The notes beneath the pieces are model-generated. The model saw nothing but the letters and a program-made list of their open reading frames with translations, was not told where the DNA came from and searched no databases. From Corynebacterium ciconiae DSM 44920 (GTDB lineage Bacteria > Actinomycetota > Actinomycetes > Mycobacteriales > Mycobacteriaceae), in contig NZ_CP047189.1 of assembly GCF_030440575.1 (NCBI RefSeq), forward strand, positions 1,674,001 to 1,738,000: 64,000 nucleotides of DNA, in the 5' to 3' direction. The position numbers and the translations under genes were made by a program. Shown one piece after another: positions 30,001 to 37,644 of the stretch. The first letter of the stretch is position 1. Each line of letters starts with the position of its first letter.

Positions 30001-32905
30001 CCACCCACTGCACACTCGGATCGAGTGTGGCAGCCTGGTGGCGAGCCTCAGGGGGCCAATAAGCGAACACGTACGAGCGTTCGGTGTCCTCAGCCTCGGG
30101 CGTATCGACCAAGCAGTACTTGGGGATGTGGGCCTGAACCGTGCGTGATCGGCGACTGGTCTGGGTGCTGCTGTGGCTCGGTTTCACCGTCGGGGTGCGT
30201 CGATAAGAAAACCCCATCTCTGCCACTAATTGGGGAGCAAAGCCCTCGTCTGTGACGAGTTCGGAGGCTGCAGAGTCGCGGCCGGCCGCCCACACATGTC
30301 CGCGCACCAGCTGGTGTGGAGTAACACCTGGGTTCTGCTGTGCTGGGGCAAGACTGAGACTCGCCTTGCAGATGGGCCTCCGAGCGACCATTTTCGCAAG
30401 CCCCAAACCGGGCCCAATATGGCAGGCGAGCACACCGTCATATCCTTGGCACTCGAGTGCGTCGATGGCTGTGTCCACCGCCGCATCGAAACGCACAGGC
30501 TGGCGCAAATGCTGCACCCAATACTCGGGCTCAATCTTCTCCCCAGCACCGTGGACCTGCGTGTCGAGACAGCTCACCATGGTTACTTGCCCAATAGGTG
30601 ATCCAACAGTGGTGGCTACCTCGCGAAACGCCGCCAGTTCTCCTTCGATGAGCCGGGAATGGCTGGCTGCTGCAATACCGACATTTCGGGTCGTTGCGCC
30701 CGCTTCTTCCACAGCGTGTCGAAGCACAGCGATGTCCCGACGCGGTCCACTCAGCACCACGGCATTGGGCGCATTTATTGCAGCGATATCGCAGGCCTGA
30801 AACGCTGCGCTAACAGAAGCGTCGGTGGCGGAGTCACGACAGAGTTCCTCTAGGGCTGTCGCGCTTAGCCCCACGCTGAGCATCTCTCCTTCTGGTGCGT
30901 TCTCCATCGCTCGTGCACGGGCGCACACCAGAGAGACGGCGTCATCAACCGAGAGCGTGCCTGCGATCGTTGCCGCAGCATACTCGCCGGCACTATGACC
31001 AAGCATCACGTCCGGCATGATCCCTTCCGCCTGTGCGGCACGGGCAAGCGAGACGCTGTATGCGTAGAGAGAAGCCAAGAGGAGAAGGGGCGCAACAGGC
31101 TCATGCTGGGCCTGCTCGGCAGCAATATCCTCAGTCAAAAATGCGAGACAATCTGTGCCGGTTTTCTCGTGAAAGCGCTGGCACAAGTCATGCAGGTGCG
31201 TCCAGAATTCTTGCTCACCGGCTTGCCCTAGCTCGGCACGGTGTAGCCCCACTGCAGCTCCCCGCAGTGGCACACCAGCACCGGGGAATACCCACAGTAG
31301 GGCGGGGTTATTCCCACTATCCACAATGGTGGGCTCGGCGATGGCATCGTCGTGGGTATCGGATGCACGTGCACGCAACTGGGAAAGGGAATAGACCGCC
31401 CGATAGCGTCGCTGCAGTCGATGCACGGCCAGCATCCCAGCGAGTTGAGGGCCGCAATCAGGATGCGCAGCGAGAGTGATTCCCACACATCGCGCCATGT
31501 CTCGCACGCTGTCTGCGGTATGCGAACTGAGCAAAAATAGAGGATCTTCCTGCGGTTTCAAAGAAACGTTGTCCCGCTCCGCCGCAAAGTTTTGCACCGG
31601 CGTGCAGCGCTCATCATATCCGGCGATAACGTGGCAATTCACGCCTCCGATGCCCAGTGCACTTACTCCTGCCCACCGTTGCGCTGCATCCCACGTACGC
31701 GGGGAAGAAAGGAGCTTTAGGTTCTTTGTGCGCGCAAGCGATGGGTGCGGAGAATTCGCGGTGTGCGCAGGCGGCTGAATACCAGTAGCCGCGGCCTGAA
31801 TCGAAGCAATGAGGCTAGCGATGCCCGCTGCACTATCAGTGTGACCGATGTGGGCTTTGATCGAACATAGAGGGAGGTCATCGTCGTGACGTTGCCCGTA
31901 TGCTTGAGAAAAGGCCGCAATCTCTACGTCGTCGCCTAACACCGTAGCTGTGCCGTGACCGTGCAACAGCCCAATATCTTGTGTTTCAAGACCGGAGACT
32001 GCCAAAGCTTCTTCAATGGCGGCGACGTGCCCTTCTACTGATGGGGCGCTAAAACTGGCTCGGCCATACCTACCATCATTAGTTACAGCGGAGCCTGCGA
32101 TCATTCCCAGCACGGGCTGGTTCGCACGCAGCGCGTCTGTCGTTCGCCGCAATACAATAACGCCCGCGCCCTGGGTGAACACGGTTCCATCGGCGTCACT
32201 GCCATAGGAGTGGGTAAAGCCAGACGGCGAGTATGGCCCATCAGGAACAGCGACATAGCCGCTCAGATGCGCCCCCACGTCTTTCAGGCTCACGCCAACG
32301 ACGATGGCGGTATCACACTCATGCACGTGCAAGCTATTGAAAGCTTGATGAACAGCAACCAAAGACGATGCACATGTTGCGCCGATACTCATCGTTGGAC
32401 CAGTGAGGTTGTACCGGTACGCAATGCGTAGAGGCAGATAATCCGCAACGTTGCGGGAGTGCAGTTCGAGGCTGCGGACAGGATCCGTGCCGCCCCTCGG
32501 ATCGAAATCATTAGAAAGGTTGTCGTGGAGATATACCGATTCTGCGCAGGAAGAAAAAACACCGGTAACTCCCCACTCTTCTTCCCCTGTGAAACCGGCA
32601 AGATCAAGCGCTTCACCAACCAATTCCATCGCCAGCAACATTTGCGGGTCGGTGGACTGCGCGGCGCTCTCACTCAATCCGAGTGCCTCAACATCGAATG
32701 CGTCCATGTGGCTGAGATCGCCGACGACGGGAACAAAATGCGGATGGCGATGTAGTGCGGAGGCAGCTGCGTCCCGCGACGGTGTGCGGCGACCATAGCC
32801 GAATTCACCGTCTAATTGGAGGCCAAGGAGTTGCGCTGGGGTGTCGGCACCGGGGTACCTGCACGTCATAGATACGACGGCGATAGCGGAGTTAGCCCGA
32901 GTCAC
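24011..32905 (-). CDS. PKS/NRPS hybrid megasynthase, HMWP1-like: KS-AT-KR-ACP-Cy-PCP-Cy-PCP-TE
   Basis: About 2964 aa. I take the GTG at 32905 as start: it has AAGGAGGA upstream and overlaps the methyltransferase stop (GTGA). Domains, numbered from that start: ketosynthase 5-440 (Cys178 in GATCASSL, His of HGHGTAT and KAHIGH); acyltransferase 536-855 (Ser638 in GHSAGEY; specificity motif reads AASH, neither clear malonyl nor methylmalonyl); ketoreductase ~925-1365 (GGTGRVG, Ser1271, Tyr1284); ACP (Ser1420); heterocyclisation domain 1490-1905 with intact DVLMVDSAS; PCP (Ser1987); second Cy-like domain 2050-2500 with SLLVLDGWS, first Asp lost; PCP (Ser2570); thioesterase ~2667-2936 (GWSMGG Ser2740, His2915/2916). 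There is no A domain, so cysteine must be loaded in trans by the NRPS. It extends a chain by a ketide and up to two cysteines, then releases it. Confidence 0.93.
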   Translation of the reverse strand: MTRANSAIAVVSMTCRYPGADTPAQLLGLQLDGEFGYGRRTPSRDAAASALHRHPHFVPVVGDLSHMDAFDVEALGLSESAAQSTDPQMLLAMELVGEALDLAGFTGEEEWGVTGVFSSCAESVYLHDNLSNDFDPRGGTDPVRSLELHSRNVADYLPLRIAYRYNLTGPTMSIGATCASSLVAVHQAFNSLHVHECDTAIVVGVSLKDVGAHLSGYVAVPDGPYSPSGFTHSYGSDADGTVFTQGAGVIVLRRTTDALRANQPVLGMIAGSAVTNDGRYGRASFSAPSVEGHVAAIEEALAVSGLETQDIGLLHGHGTATVLGDDVEIAAFSQAYGQRHDDDLPLCSIKAHIGHTDSAAGIASLIASIQAAATGIQPPAHTANSPHPSLARTKNLKLLSSPRTWDAAQRWAGVSALGIGGVNCHVIAGYDERCTPVQNFAAERDNVSLKPQEDPLFLLSSHTADSVRDMARCVGITLAAHPDCGPQLAGMLAVHRLQRRYRAVYSLSQLRARASDTHDDAIAEPTIVDSGNNPALLWVFPGAGVPLRGAAVGLHRAELGQAGEQEFWTHLHDLCQRFHEKTGTDCLAFLTEDIAAEQAQHEPVAPLLLLASLYAYSVSLARAAQAEGIMPDVMLGHSAGEYAAATIAGTLSVDDAVSLVCARARAMENAPEGEMLSVGLSATALEELCRDSATDASVSAAFQACDIAAINAPNAVVLSGPRRDIAVLRHAVEEAGATTRNVGIAAASHSRLIEGELAAFREVATTVGSPIGQVTMVSCLDTQVHGAGEKIEPEYWVQHLRQPVRFDAAVDTAIDALECQGYDGVLACHIGPGLGLAKMVARRPICKASLSLAPAQQNPGVTPHQLVRGHVWAAGRDSAASELVTDEGFAPQLVAEMGFSYRRTPTVKPSHSSTQTSRRSRTVQAHIPKYCLVDTPEAEDTERSYVFAYWPPEARHQAATLDPSVQWVDYGAQDHASWADLDGVVFFPTLLSTQNTAPALDRVREELMAYVELHNLWSQPSESQKGGPALLVVSHASAAVTSADSPEAHRAATIAAARVFAQEHGGIAWATVDLEEPLGTQAHPHLLARMLNRSASGGFHYALRGGVLLQRSWVSAEDNPALDAVLHQDTHTDGAATPAPALQVLVLGGTGRVGSNVCLHLVSHGHEVTVCSRTAPAAQGHQGRLAAAIAAGELRWEAADVTDESRVQEILAHEDYDVCIFAPAEIDLLTFEEMDEDGLSRVMSAKIAGLECLATAIQDSGSSPRVLVMSSAAVTIGGFGLGGYVAASAFIDTCASARGWTVIDFDRFRLGSEEENNAASEVSLRHAIDIDDALNVIDKVMREESRSDTGLHFALSAGELNARSRTLVTRRSTTPACVEQQEEAALWTTQQRAVAEVWAEVLGARDLNLDTDFFAAGGHSLLATRVLSLLQQRHGIHARLRDLLDYPTVRTFADHLDHGEHSVDKRDAHAPEPAPTEAVAYTLGTAHEPFPLTRIQHAYWVGRGDGYELGGVACQFYLEYRVQELDIARYQAAWDATVAHHPMLRAVIVESGEQCIRDRRAPTIDVHDARATSAETQRRLVERTRERVSRRVSDPAVDFPVLVEIVRTDAGDHVMIAVDVLMVDSASWLIVDSCVQHYYEHPEVALEPLPLTFEDIQRFHASQPGETAQRRRAREYWDSQLDGFPDAPAIARHPAHGAPRFTRLSGRVQGHALAELRQRAQQAGVSLTSLLLSAYAYVLHDYAGQEDIAVSVTHFDRRSALPAEWAEQVDSVVGEFSSMLLLRSHADAGEALQDDRLRAINRELFDALDHRAMSGVEVLHALSRARGHVVSVPVVFTSMVDFEQDHDHSWLGEYVTGISQTPQVWLDHQAFFHRGELVLQWDVADVVDIDEAEIFFEKYLRILGGTTDITAQQAQDGQQHNQDRLESSSSKNTAADEPTSSVAEEEQLSGDATDLVAVVRQAWADLVGVPAESIQRDSTLLDIGGDSLLAVRIANTLKSQLGCTLPAPLMRADVTVNEVVDKLAQLLAPSPAEHPEGQASIELKRADPQQRFPLMSLQQAYFVGQTQALDVSYPTAHVYTDVPLWNMQINDPAEVTRILRSACRRVAVAHPMLRVSIDEDSLQYFRPTSADVIDSCVEVRVVDMRGLTAPEELEAALQRHRHTMTHQGPNPVNGGATAIVGALLLPGGHGRFLVSSSLLVLDGWSASLFDRALLKALCSEEPLPELDITFADYALSVQEYEQDAVDTDRQWWSERLPTLPAPPVLNPADAPATVTNSAGSMLMLERRISAETWSRICQRARREGVTATTAAMTAFALALAECTHRGAMLLNTLQHNRHGIHPDVMDLMGPFSRTALVSLELGRNDSSGAQPTIREVARSIAAQSGECLSHNLISAVDISRMLLKDMGRARSVAPIVFQSTLGMDAALGGDLSTNAGPLGTIDISEYFQQVRTPQVELELRCFELYGECVLSMAALPERFGDVPSLILDQVYELLLELGSESAWHKTVEIPQERMALSDYLTAGENENSHNSPQKHVREISAELERCIERLWNELVPIASEEHFFRGGGDSLLAVQLIQRLCSTGLECVDSRRLSMAEVAPEFFAHPTREGLAQAYISAAVQGEGGTSDGDESAADSHKASTESARVKEIDIASVVRDCCLHLTRGEGRPIFFIHPSGGDALCYLELARRLETDRPCVAIMDPEIAGHDVLGASIDEMVDLYYSLIKEISPDGPYTIGGWSMGGTLAHEIACALRKQGDSVDLVWMLDSNSPERIIDILKQGEALSLSEEERQECSDNRMMLRQLRSIEAYLGLDGDSGPDSDVDTLCEKLEAHGVDVSPKALQVRNDIFSRHIHALYDHHAHPLDQEVAVLLVRADQRSPRNSGEGMGVDDCTEEHLGWDSWIDGPFEVHGVPAHHYSILRQPQVVRVATLLSQALRNHTTGIHTTGRSRCSRAAAAEEGDKPP

Positions 32906-34026
32906 GAGACTGATTCCTCCTTGATGAGCTCTAGGCTGAATTGGTCCAGCCATTCTAGGGGGTGGTGTTTTTCTGGGTACCGGCTTTTAACGGTGAGACC
33001 CGCTGCAGTGGCTGCCTCTACCCATTCCTCACGGTTGAGAAAAATGCGTCCGCTGCTTCCGCGGGCATCCTGAAATTCTTGGCGCGGCCCACTCGGATCT
33101 GGCGCCATAAGAAACCTCATCGAGATCTGCAGGGGAAGATGTTCTGTTCCTGTCTCGATGAGATACATGCTCCCGTTCGGCCGCAGATGTTCGGATAGCT
33201 CCGAGAGCAGTTGCACAGGCCTTAGTGCGTTATGTGCAACGTTTCCACAGGCGATTACATCGAACCCCGAGCCTGTATGGAGAGAATCCAAAGCCTCACC
33301 AGGGGCATCATTGATATCGACGATACCGAAGTTCATACTGGGCCGTCCTGCGTAGCGTAGCTTTGCACGGTGCAGAAACCACCGCGAGACATCGCTAAAG
33401 GTGTAGTCCACGTGTGCGTTCCGGAGTGCATCAAGAACTGGGTCAGTGAGTGCGCCTGTACCCGCACCTATCTCTGCCACGGCGAGCCTGGATGGGCAGC
33501 GCGCTGCGCGGGCAGCGAGCTCGGACGCCACGTTGGTATTGATGGCACTACTAATTGGGTTGTTCTGATACATAGCCGAGGCGGCACTGAGTGCATCGTT
33601 GTCAAAAAGTATCTGTCGCACGGTGTTTTCTCCCACAATGAGCGACTCGAGTTCGGCATCACAGGTAGAGAAAAATGCGTCAAGATTCTTTTGATTGTCG
33701 ATGGTGCTCTCGTCCCACCCAGCTTCGGAAAGTAGCTCCTCGCCACGCACGCGGACTTCGGACCAGGAACATGACTGGGGCACATCACCGGCGTCCTGTG
33801 CAAGCAATTCCCTCCATCGTTTCTGCTGGACGTCGGGGTTCGAGGTGATGCTTTCCCAGCGGCGCAGAATCGGTGTGAGGTGCGCCGGTACGTGAGCGTA
33901 ATCGACTTTCCTCAGCGCTCGAGATATCGAGCCATATGCGGCCTGCTCGCGGTAGACATGGTGCACTTTTAACGCGTAGACGCGCCCAGCTGTGAGATCA
34001 GGGGAGACTGTATCCATGCTAGTCAT
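32902..34026 (-). CDS. Stand-alone SAM-dependent methyltransferase of PKS cMT type
   Basis: 374 aa. Motif I is VAEIGAGTGALTDPVL (residues ~190-205), followed by YTFSDVSRWFLHRAK, GFDVIACGNVAHNAL and LRPNGSMYLIETGT, the order seen in carbon methyltransferase domains of polyketide and siderophore synthases. The N-terminal ~170 residues resemble the linker that precedes such domains. In yersiniabactin HMWP1 the equivalent lies inside the protein between AT and KR. Here that slot of the megasynthase is empty and the enzyme is separate. It overlaps both neighbours by 4 bases (ATGA with the ABC gene, GTGA with the megasynthase), so the three should be made in fixed ratio. Likely role: C-methylation of the ACP-bound ketide in trans. 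Confidence 0.85.
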   Translation of the reverse strand: MTSMDTVSPDLTAGRVYALKVHHVYREQAAYGSISRALRKVDYAHVPAHLTPILRRWESITSNPDVQQKRWRELLAQDAGDVPQSCSWSEVRVRGEELLSEAGWDESTIDNQKNLDAFFSTCDAELESLIVGENTVRQILFDNDALSAASAMYQNNPISSAINTNVASELAARAARCPSRLAVAEIGAGTGALTDPVLDALRNAHVDYTFSDVSRWFLHRAKLRYAGRPSMNFGIVDINDAPGEALDSLHTGSGFDVIACGNVAHNALRPVQLLSELSEHLRPNGSMYLIETGTEHLPLQISMRFLMAPDPSGPRQEFQDARGSSGRIFLNREEWVEAATAAGLTVKSRYPEKHHPLEWLDQFSLELIKEESVS

Positions 34027-35789
34027 GACCGGCTATCCTCTCCCCGCTCCGCAGAAGACGAGTGCATCGCTTGGAATGTGGAACAGCGCGACAGCAGTTC
34101 GCTGTAGGTGCCGGCATCGACGATGCGTCCAGAATCCATGACGACGATGCAGTCGGCTGACACGACTGTGCTCAACCGGTGTGCCGCCATCACAACGGTG
34201 GAATCTTGCCGCAGCTTCTCGATGGCCTGCATGATGATCCGCTGCTGGAAAGCATCGAGCGCGGAGGTGACCTCATCAAGCAACACCACGGGTGCTTGTT
34301 TGAGTAGAGCGCGGGCGATGGCCACACGCTGTCTTTCTCCACCCGAGAGCCGCTCGCCGCCTTCGCCCACTACGGTGTCAACGCCATCCTCAAGATACCG
34401 CGCGAGATCCTCTACCCCGCAGATGTCCATGACGTGCTCGATCTCTGTAGCGCTAGCGCTGGGTCGAGCAAGGGCAATGTTGTCACGAATACTGGTATTG
34501 AGCAGGTAGGTGTCCTGAAAAACCACGCTGACGTGGGTGGAAATATCCTCGATGCTCATCCCGCGTACATCCCGCCCCATAAGGTGCACTGTTCCGGAAT
34601 CAACATCCCCGAAGCGCACCAGCAGGGAGAGCAGGGTGGTTTTCCCGGATCCGGAAGCGCCGACAACCGCAACTAGACCCGGCCCATCGAAGTCCAAGGA
34701 GAGGTCATCGACTCCAGAGGTGGAGTTCGGGTAGTGCATGCTCGCGTGTTCCAGCGAGAACGCCGCGGGCTTTCCCGTCTCGGGGTTGAGCTTGGGTGGC
34801 TGAGCAGCACGCTCAGGGTCCTGCTGTAGTTGTGGGGTAGCGAAGAAATCCAGCAGCCGCTGCACTGCGTTCCGGGCCATGCGCAACGCTGCTGCGAGTT
34901 CAGCAACACCGCGTAAAGGTTCGATACACCTCAACAGCAGCAGAATATTCAGCACAATTGCTATACCGCTTTGCTCGCTGCGTACCCCGTGCACAACCGC
35001 CACCACCAGGCTCAGCGCAATGGTGAGCTGCACCATGAAGGCGAATACAGTCACGCCTGGCAGGACCAAGCGGATCATGCGTGCGGTGTCGTCGCGAACG
35101 CGATCGAGTGCGGTATCGATGCGCTGCCGGCCGAAGCTTTGGGCAGAAGCCAAGCGCAGAGTCGGTTGCAGCCGAGCAAACTCGATCACCGCGCTAGCGG
35201 CTAGTTCTTGGGCTTCATGCAAACGACCGTCGCTGGCGGCCACCATAGCGCGCCCCCATACTGCCGCACCCCAACAGAAAAGCAAGAGCACCCAGAGGAT
35301 CCCTCCTAGGAGGAGGTCACGCGATGTCAGCAGCACTGCCAAGGAACACGGCACGATCACCGCTGGAATGAGGCGCGGGAGAAGATGCGCTGGAATCGAC
35401 ATAGCCTGCATCACGTCCCCCGTGGTCAGGGTCGCGAGATCGCCCCTGCGGTCCGTGCAGAACCAGCCATAAGGAAGCGAGATAAGAGTGCGACGCACCC
35501 GCTCTAATAGTCCTTCGGCCAAGGAATATCCTGCGCCCCTACTCGCCATGACGCCCAGGCTGGAGACGATCACCCAGGCTGCGGCTAGCAGAAACGCCGG
35601 CCACAGCGGAGCGTCCTCGGTCAGTGCCACGGTGGCCATGAATATTGCCGCGACCTCCAACAGGCTGGCAGCGGCTACCACGCCGATCGATATCCCGACG
35701 CGGCGGCGATCACGAGCGTCAAGAGAGAGCACCAGCCCGCGAAATGTGGACCGTCCTGCGGCACTCGAATGTGTGCTGTGAGTACTCAT
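34023..35789 (-). CDS. Half-size ABC transporter (TMD-NBD), YbtP/YbtQ or IrtAB-like, first of pair
   Basis: About 588 aa from the ATG at 35789; the frame extends to 35810 but that start overlaps the upstream gene. An N-terminal six-helix exporter-fold domain (~20-310) is followed by an ATPase with Walker A GASGSGKTT, signature LSGGERQR, Walker B VVLLDEVTSALD and switch His in AAHRLST. Pairs of such half-transporters lie in the yersiniabactin (YbtPQ) and mycobactin (IrtAB) loci, where they import the iron-loaded siderophore despite the exporter fold. Sequence alone does not fix direction. It forms a heterodimer candidate with the next protein and overlaps the methyltransferase by 4 bases. Confidence 0.88.
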   Translation of the reverse strand: MSTHSTHSSAAGRSTFRGLVLSLDARDRRRVGISIGVVAAASLLEVAAIFMATVALTEDAPLWPAFLLAAAWVIVSSLGVMASRGAGYSLAEGLLERVRRTLISLPYGWFCTDRRGDLATLTTGDVMQAMSIPAHLLPRLIPAVIVPCSLAVLLTSRDLLLGGILWVLLLFCWGAAVWGRAMVAASDGRLHEAQELAASAVIEFARLQPTLRLASAQSFGRQRIDTALDRVRDDTARMIRLVLPGVTVFAFMVQLTIALSLVVAVVHGVRSEQSGIAIVLNILLLLRCIEPLRGVAELAAALRMARNAVQRLLDFFATPQLQQDPERAAQPPKLNPETGKPAAFSLEHASMHYPNSTSGVDDLSLDFDGPGLVAVVGASGSGKTTLLSLLVRFGDVDSGTVHLMGRDVRGMSIEDISTHVSVVFQDTYLLNTSIRDNIALARPSASATEIEHVMDICGVEDLARYLEDGVDTVVGEGGERLSGGERQRVAIARALLKQAPVVLLDEVTSALDAFQQRIIMQAIEKLRQDSTVVMAAHRLSTVVSADCIVVMDSGRIVDAGTYSELLSRCSTFQAMHSSSAERGEDSRS

Positions 35790-35796
35790 CGCGGAC

Positions 35797-37554
35797 CTAC
35801 AACCCCACACAGAGCTGGCTGAATACCGAGTCGCGCTGGGCGCATAAGTCCGCCGGACTACCGTGTTCGACGATGCTGCCGCGGTCCATCACCCACACCT
35901 GTTGCGCTTGTGTGGCAAAGGTGAGTCGGTGGTCAATCCTGATAATGGTGACTCCTTGTTGGTGGTGTTCTTCCAACCCCTGATCGATGCGTCGCTCGCC
36001 GAGCACATCAACTGCAGCGGTAGGTTCGTCGAGAATGAGCACGGGCTTTCGCTGGTAGAGAGCACGGGCAAGAGTGAGCCTTTGCCGTTCGCCGCCACTA
36101 AAAGAGGCTTCCCGGCCAAGAATGGTGTTCGTGCTCTCCGGCAGGGCGTGTACCCGCTCATCGAGTTGCGCCTGCTGCAGACAGGAATCGATGCGGGTGC
36201 TGACTGCGTCGCGCCCCATGGTGACGTTGTCTGCGATGCTCGCCTGCAAAATTCCTGGGTGTTGACCCACGAAGGCGACATACGTACCGATTGCCCCCAG
36301 CGGTAGTTGCGTCATCCTCACCGCTCCCGAGGGCGCATGGATGATGATGTCGCCCTCATCGATGGAATACAGCCCCGCGAGGACCTGGGCGAGTGTTGAT
36401 TTTCCGCCTCCTGAGGGGCCAACTAGGGCCACGCTTTCCCCGCGATGGATGACCCCACTTACTCCGTTGAGGACGCGATGTCCCTGCCGCGAACAACTCA
36501 CCTCGCGCAGTTCGATGGACTCCCAGTCTTCCGGCCACTGGCTGTGTGCGCTGTGAGTCTCATCGCGGGGGCGGTCCGTTGCGCGTTCTCCCATCACCGC
36601 GTCTAAGCGTTGCGCTGCGGCTAGCCCGGCGCTGATATGTTGTGCGGCATAGGCCAGCGGCAAAATGGGAGCTCCCACCATCGGCGCGAGCAAGGCGGCA
36701 TAGGCGATCGCCGCGGTGCCGACGTCGAACAGCAGCCCAGCTCCAATTGCGATCACAAAAGCGGGCACGGGGCTCAGGAGGATCTCCGCCGCCGTCATTT
36801 TGCGTCCCACATCCATCGCCCACGCGTGGACGAAACGGCTATAGCGCGTCGCGGCCTTCCGGAATTGATCGGCAGATGCCGTCTCATCGTCAACAGTGAA
36901 AAAGACTTTCGAGACTGCGACACCTTCCACGGCAGCGACACTTGCACTGTCGAGGGCGGACACATGTGCGAAATACTCGTCCATCTTTGCCATCGCAGTG
37001 CGCCCGTGATGGAGCTGAATGCCGGCGCCCATCAGAGCCGGAACACAGGCAATAAGTCCCGCCTGTGGGGAAAAAACCGCCAGGGCGATCAGGGCGAGTA
37101 CTGGCGTGAGAATCGAGGCGACGGCGTCGATAAGCGCATGCGCAACGACGTTGTGTAGGGCCCCAACATCATCTGTGAGCATTCGTTTCACTGCCGCTGA
37201 GTCTTTTTCAGCGAACTCGTCCATGGGCTGGATTTGCAGATAATCGGCGATATCCCCGCGCAGCTCACGCTGGAGAAAAGTGTCGGCCAGGTGGCTCACC
37301 GTGGTCGCCGCGCCCAAAAAGATCGCTTGGCCGAGGAATCCGAGGATGGCGCCTATCAACAGCGGCCACGGAAGGAACCCCGTTCCGAGGTCAGTGACCA
37401 GCCATCCAGCCACTGCTGCGGTGCAGAGCATTCCCGCCACAGCACTGAACGAGGACAGCGCCTGCAAGACCGAAGCGAACAGCAAACGGCGACGGATTGG
37501 GGCCACGATGCGCATAAAAACTCCATATTCTAAGCGCTCTTCTGGGCTGCTCAT
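35797..37554 (-). CDS. Half-size ABC transporter (TMD-NBD), second of pair
   Basis: About 585 aa from ATG 37554 (MSSPEERLEYG); upstream in-frame starts at 37578/37575 are equally possible, because the GGAGGG site sits 14 bases before 37554. Six-helix TMD (~20-310), then ATPase with Walker A GPSGGGKST, signature FSGGERQR, Walker B VLILDEPTAAVD and His in IDHRLTF. It is the first gene of the minus-strand operon that runs through the second half-transporter, methyltransferase and megasynthase, and is divergent from the NRPS gene. Its stop is 7 bases before the next start. Confidence 0.87.
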   Translation of the reverse strand: MSSPEERLEYGVFMRIVAPIRRRLLFASVLQALSSFSAVAGMLCTAAVAGWLVTDLGTGFLPWPLLIGAILGFLGQAIFLGAATTVSHLADTFLQRELRGDIADYLQIQPMDEFAEKDSAAVKRMLTDDVGALHNVVAHALIDAVASILTPVLALIALAVFSPQAGLIACVPALMGAGIQLHHGRTAMAKMDEYFAHVSALDSASVAAVEGVAVSKVFFTVDDETASADQFRKAATRYSRFVHAWAMDVGRKMTAAEILLSPVPAFVIAIGAGLLFDVGTAAIAYAALLAPMVGAPILPLAYAAQHISAGLAAAQRLDAVMGERATDRPRDETHSAHSQWPEDWESIELREVSCSRQGHRVLNGVSGVIHRGESVALVGPSGGGKSTLAQVLAGLYSIDEGDIIIHAPSGAVRMTQLPLGAIGTYVAFVGQHPGILQASIADNVTMGRDAVSTRIDSCLQQAQLDERVHALPESTNTILGREASFSGGERQRLTLARALYQRKPVLILDEPTAAVDVLGERRIDQGLEEHHQQGVTIIRIDHRLTFATQAQQVWVMDRGSIVEHGSPADLCAQRDSVFSQLCVGL

Positions 37555-37644
37555 CGTGAATCTTTTTCCCTCCATCACGCTTCATCGCACACAACGCTGT
37601 ACGAAGCCTAGGCAACCTTCAATCTTTGAGGTAAAAATCTAACT
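37555..37644. promoter_or_regulatory. Divergent promoter region of the metallophore locus
   Basis: About 66-90 bases separate the start of the transporter/megasynthase operon from the NRPS start. One shared control point for both arms is expected. The stretch gaagcctaggcaaccttc (37602-37619) has a right half (CAACCTT) like a DtxR/IdeR iron box, but the left half does not match, so I do not call an iron box. GAGGT at 37628-37632 is the only ribosome-site candidate for the NRPS, with a long spacing. Confidence 0.5.

Noticed and set aside
24011-37578. CRISPR array or phage/IS element inside the accessory locus
   Set aside because: No regularly spaced repeats, integrase, transposase or terminal inverted repeats were seen; the locus has no visible mobility genes in the window.
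37602-37620. Possible DtxR/IdeR iron box in the divergent promoter of the metallophore genes
   Set aside because: Only about 9 of 19 positions agree with the consensus, almost all in the right half. Iron control is likely from the gene content, but the site is not supported.
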